Positions 38,733 through 38,908 of a stretch of DNA of 38,908 bases are shown here, in pieces. How positions within the stretch are numbered: position 1 is the stretch's first letter; every line of letters begins with the position of its first letter. Location of the stretch: the NCBI GenBank assembly GCA_000337115.1, contig AOIR01000064.1:63226-102133 (forward strand), written 5' to 3'. The notes under the pieces were generated by a model. That model did no database searches. It worked only from the letters and a program-made list of their open reading frames with translations, and had not been told where the DNA came from. The position numbers and the translations under genes were made by a program. The stretch is from Natrinema thermotolerans DSM 11552. Lineage in GTDB: Archaea; Halobacteriota; Halobacteria; Halobacteriales; Natrialbaceae.

Positions 38733-38908
38733 ACCCGCCCGTATTCAGGGCCGGAGTAAAGGGATGTCGGGTTTCGGCTCGGGCTCGTTCGGATACGACT
38801 CGAGTGCGAGGACCGTGATCCAGTCCGGTAGATTTGCTCGAGAAATAGGACGGTGTATCGGCTCTGAGACAGCCGATATGCGGTGGCGCGCGCTGTCGAC
38901 TGCCTGAG
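38733..38908. other. right-edge region upstream of argS
   Basis: 176 bases holding the argS promoter. No gene is supported on either strand before the window ends. Confidence 0.45.

Overview
The window is chromosomal DNA from an extremely halophilic archaeon. The proteins are strongly acidic, the DNA is GC-rich with AT-rich islands only at promoters, and many genes have a TATA element 25-30 bases before the start codon (leaderless transcripts). Marker genes are archaeal: aRF1, archaeal SepF, HTH_10 (bacterio-opsin-activator type) regulators, Tat/lipobox lipoproteins and a PGF-CTERM surface protein. The abundance of CTCGAG-type Leu-Glu codon pairs suggests, without proving, a Natrialbaceae-like genus. 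No transposase, integrase or CRISPR array is visible.

Layout. 1-5.9 kb: partial RNase R-type nuclease, alpha/beta hydrolase, HTH_10 regulator, zinc-ribbon protein, PUA protein, CBS protein, DUF1028 protein and sepF. 6.2-10.9 kb: a small ORF, a tandem-rhodanese/siroheme reductase fusion, an F420-type FrhB iron-sulfur flavoprotein directly behind it, and an HTH_10 regulator. This gene pair resembles a split F420-dependent sulfite reductase (Fsr). 10.9-20.8 kb: housekeeping and small genes: UspA, VOC protein, MFS transporter, citrate synthase, a PGF-CTERM protein with a membrane partner, GGCT-like protein, threonine ammonia-lyase, RidA, tRNA-Ser(GGA) and SRAP/HMCES protein. 20.8-32.6 kb: an apparent iron-responsive island. 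Five DtxR-type palindromes (TTTAGG-N4-CCTAAA) lie at the promoters of a GMC dehydrogenase pair, a GT2 glycosyltransferase, a ferric-iron ABC transporter operon that ends with a GT-C type glycosyltransferase, a reversibly-glycosylated-polypeptide-like protein, and an AglD-C-terminus-like (UPF0104/LPG synthase TM) membrane protein. 32.7-38.9 kb: NAD-dependent sugar epimerase, aRF1, MinD-like ATPase, lipoprotein and ArgS.

How the parts may work together. The iron island joins ferric-iron uptake to a full-looking polyprenol-phosphate sugar path: GT2 synthase, separately encoded UPF0104 membrane half, GT-C transferase, a sugar-nucleotide-handling RGP protein, and an adjacent epimerase. I infer an envelope glycan made or altered under iron limitation; this is the strongest candidate for an undescribed system here. 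The rhodanese/siroheme reductase plus F420 oxidoreductase pair is the second candidate, a probable F420H2-driven sulfur (or nitrite) reductase with its own sulfurtransferase module.

Two nested palindromes of about 82 and 86 bp (20847-20928 and 25244-25329) sit exactly at gene ends and look like small dispersed elements. One of them supplies the last codons of the GT-C gene.
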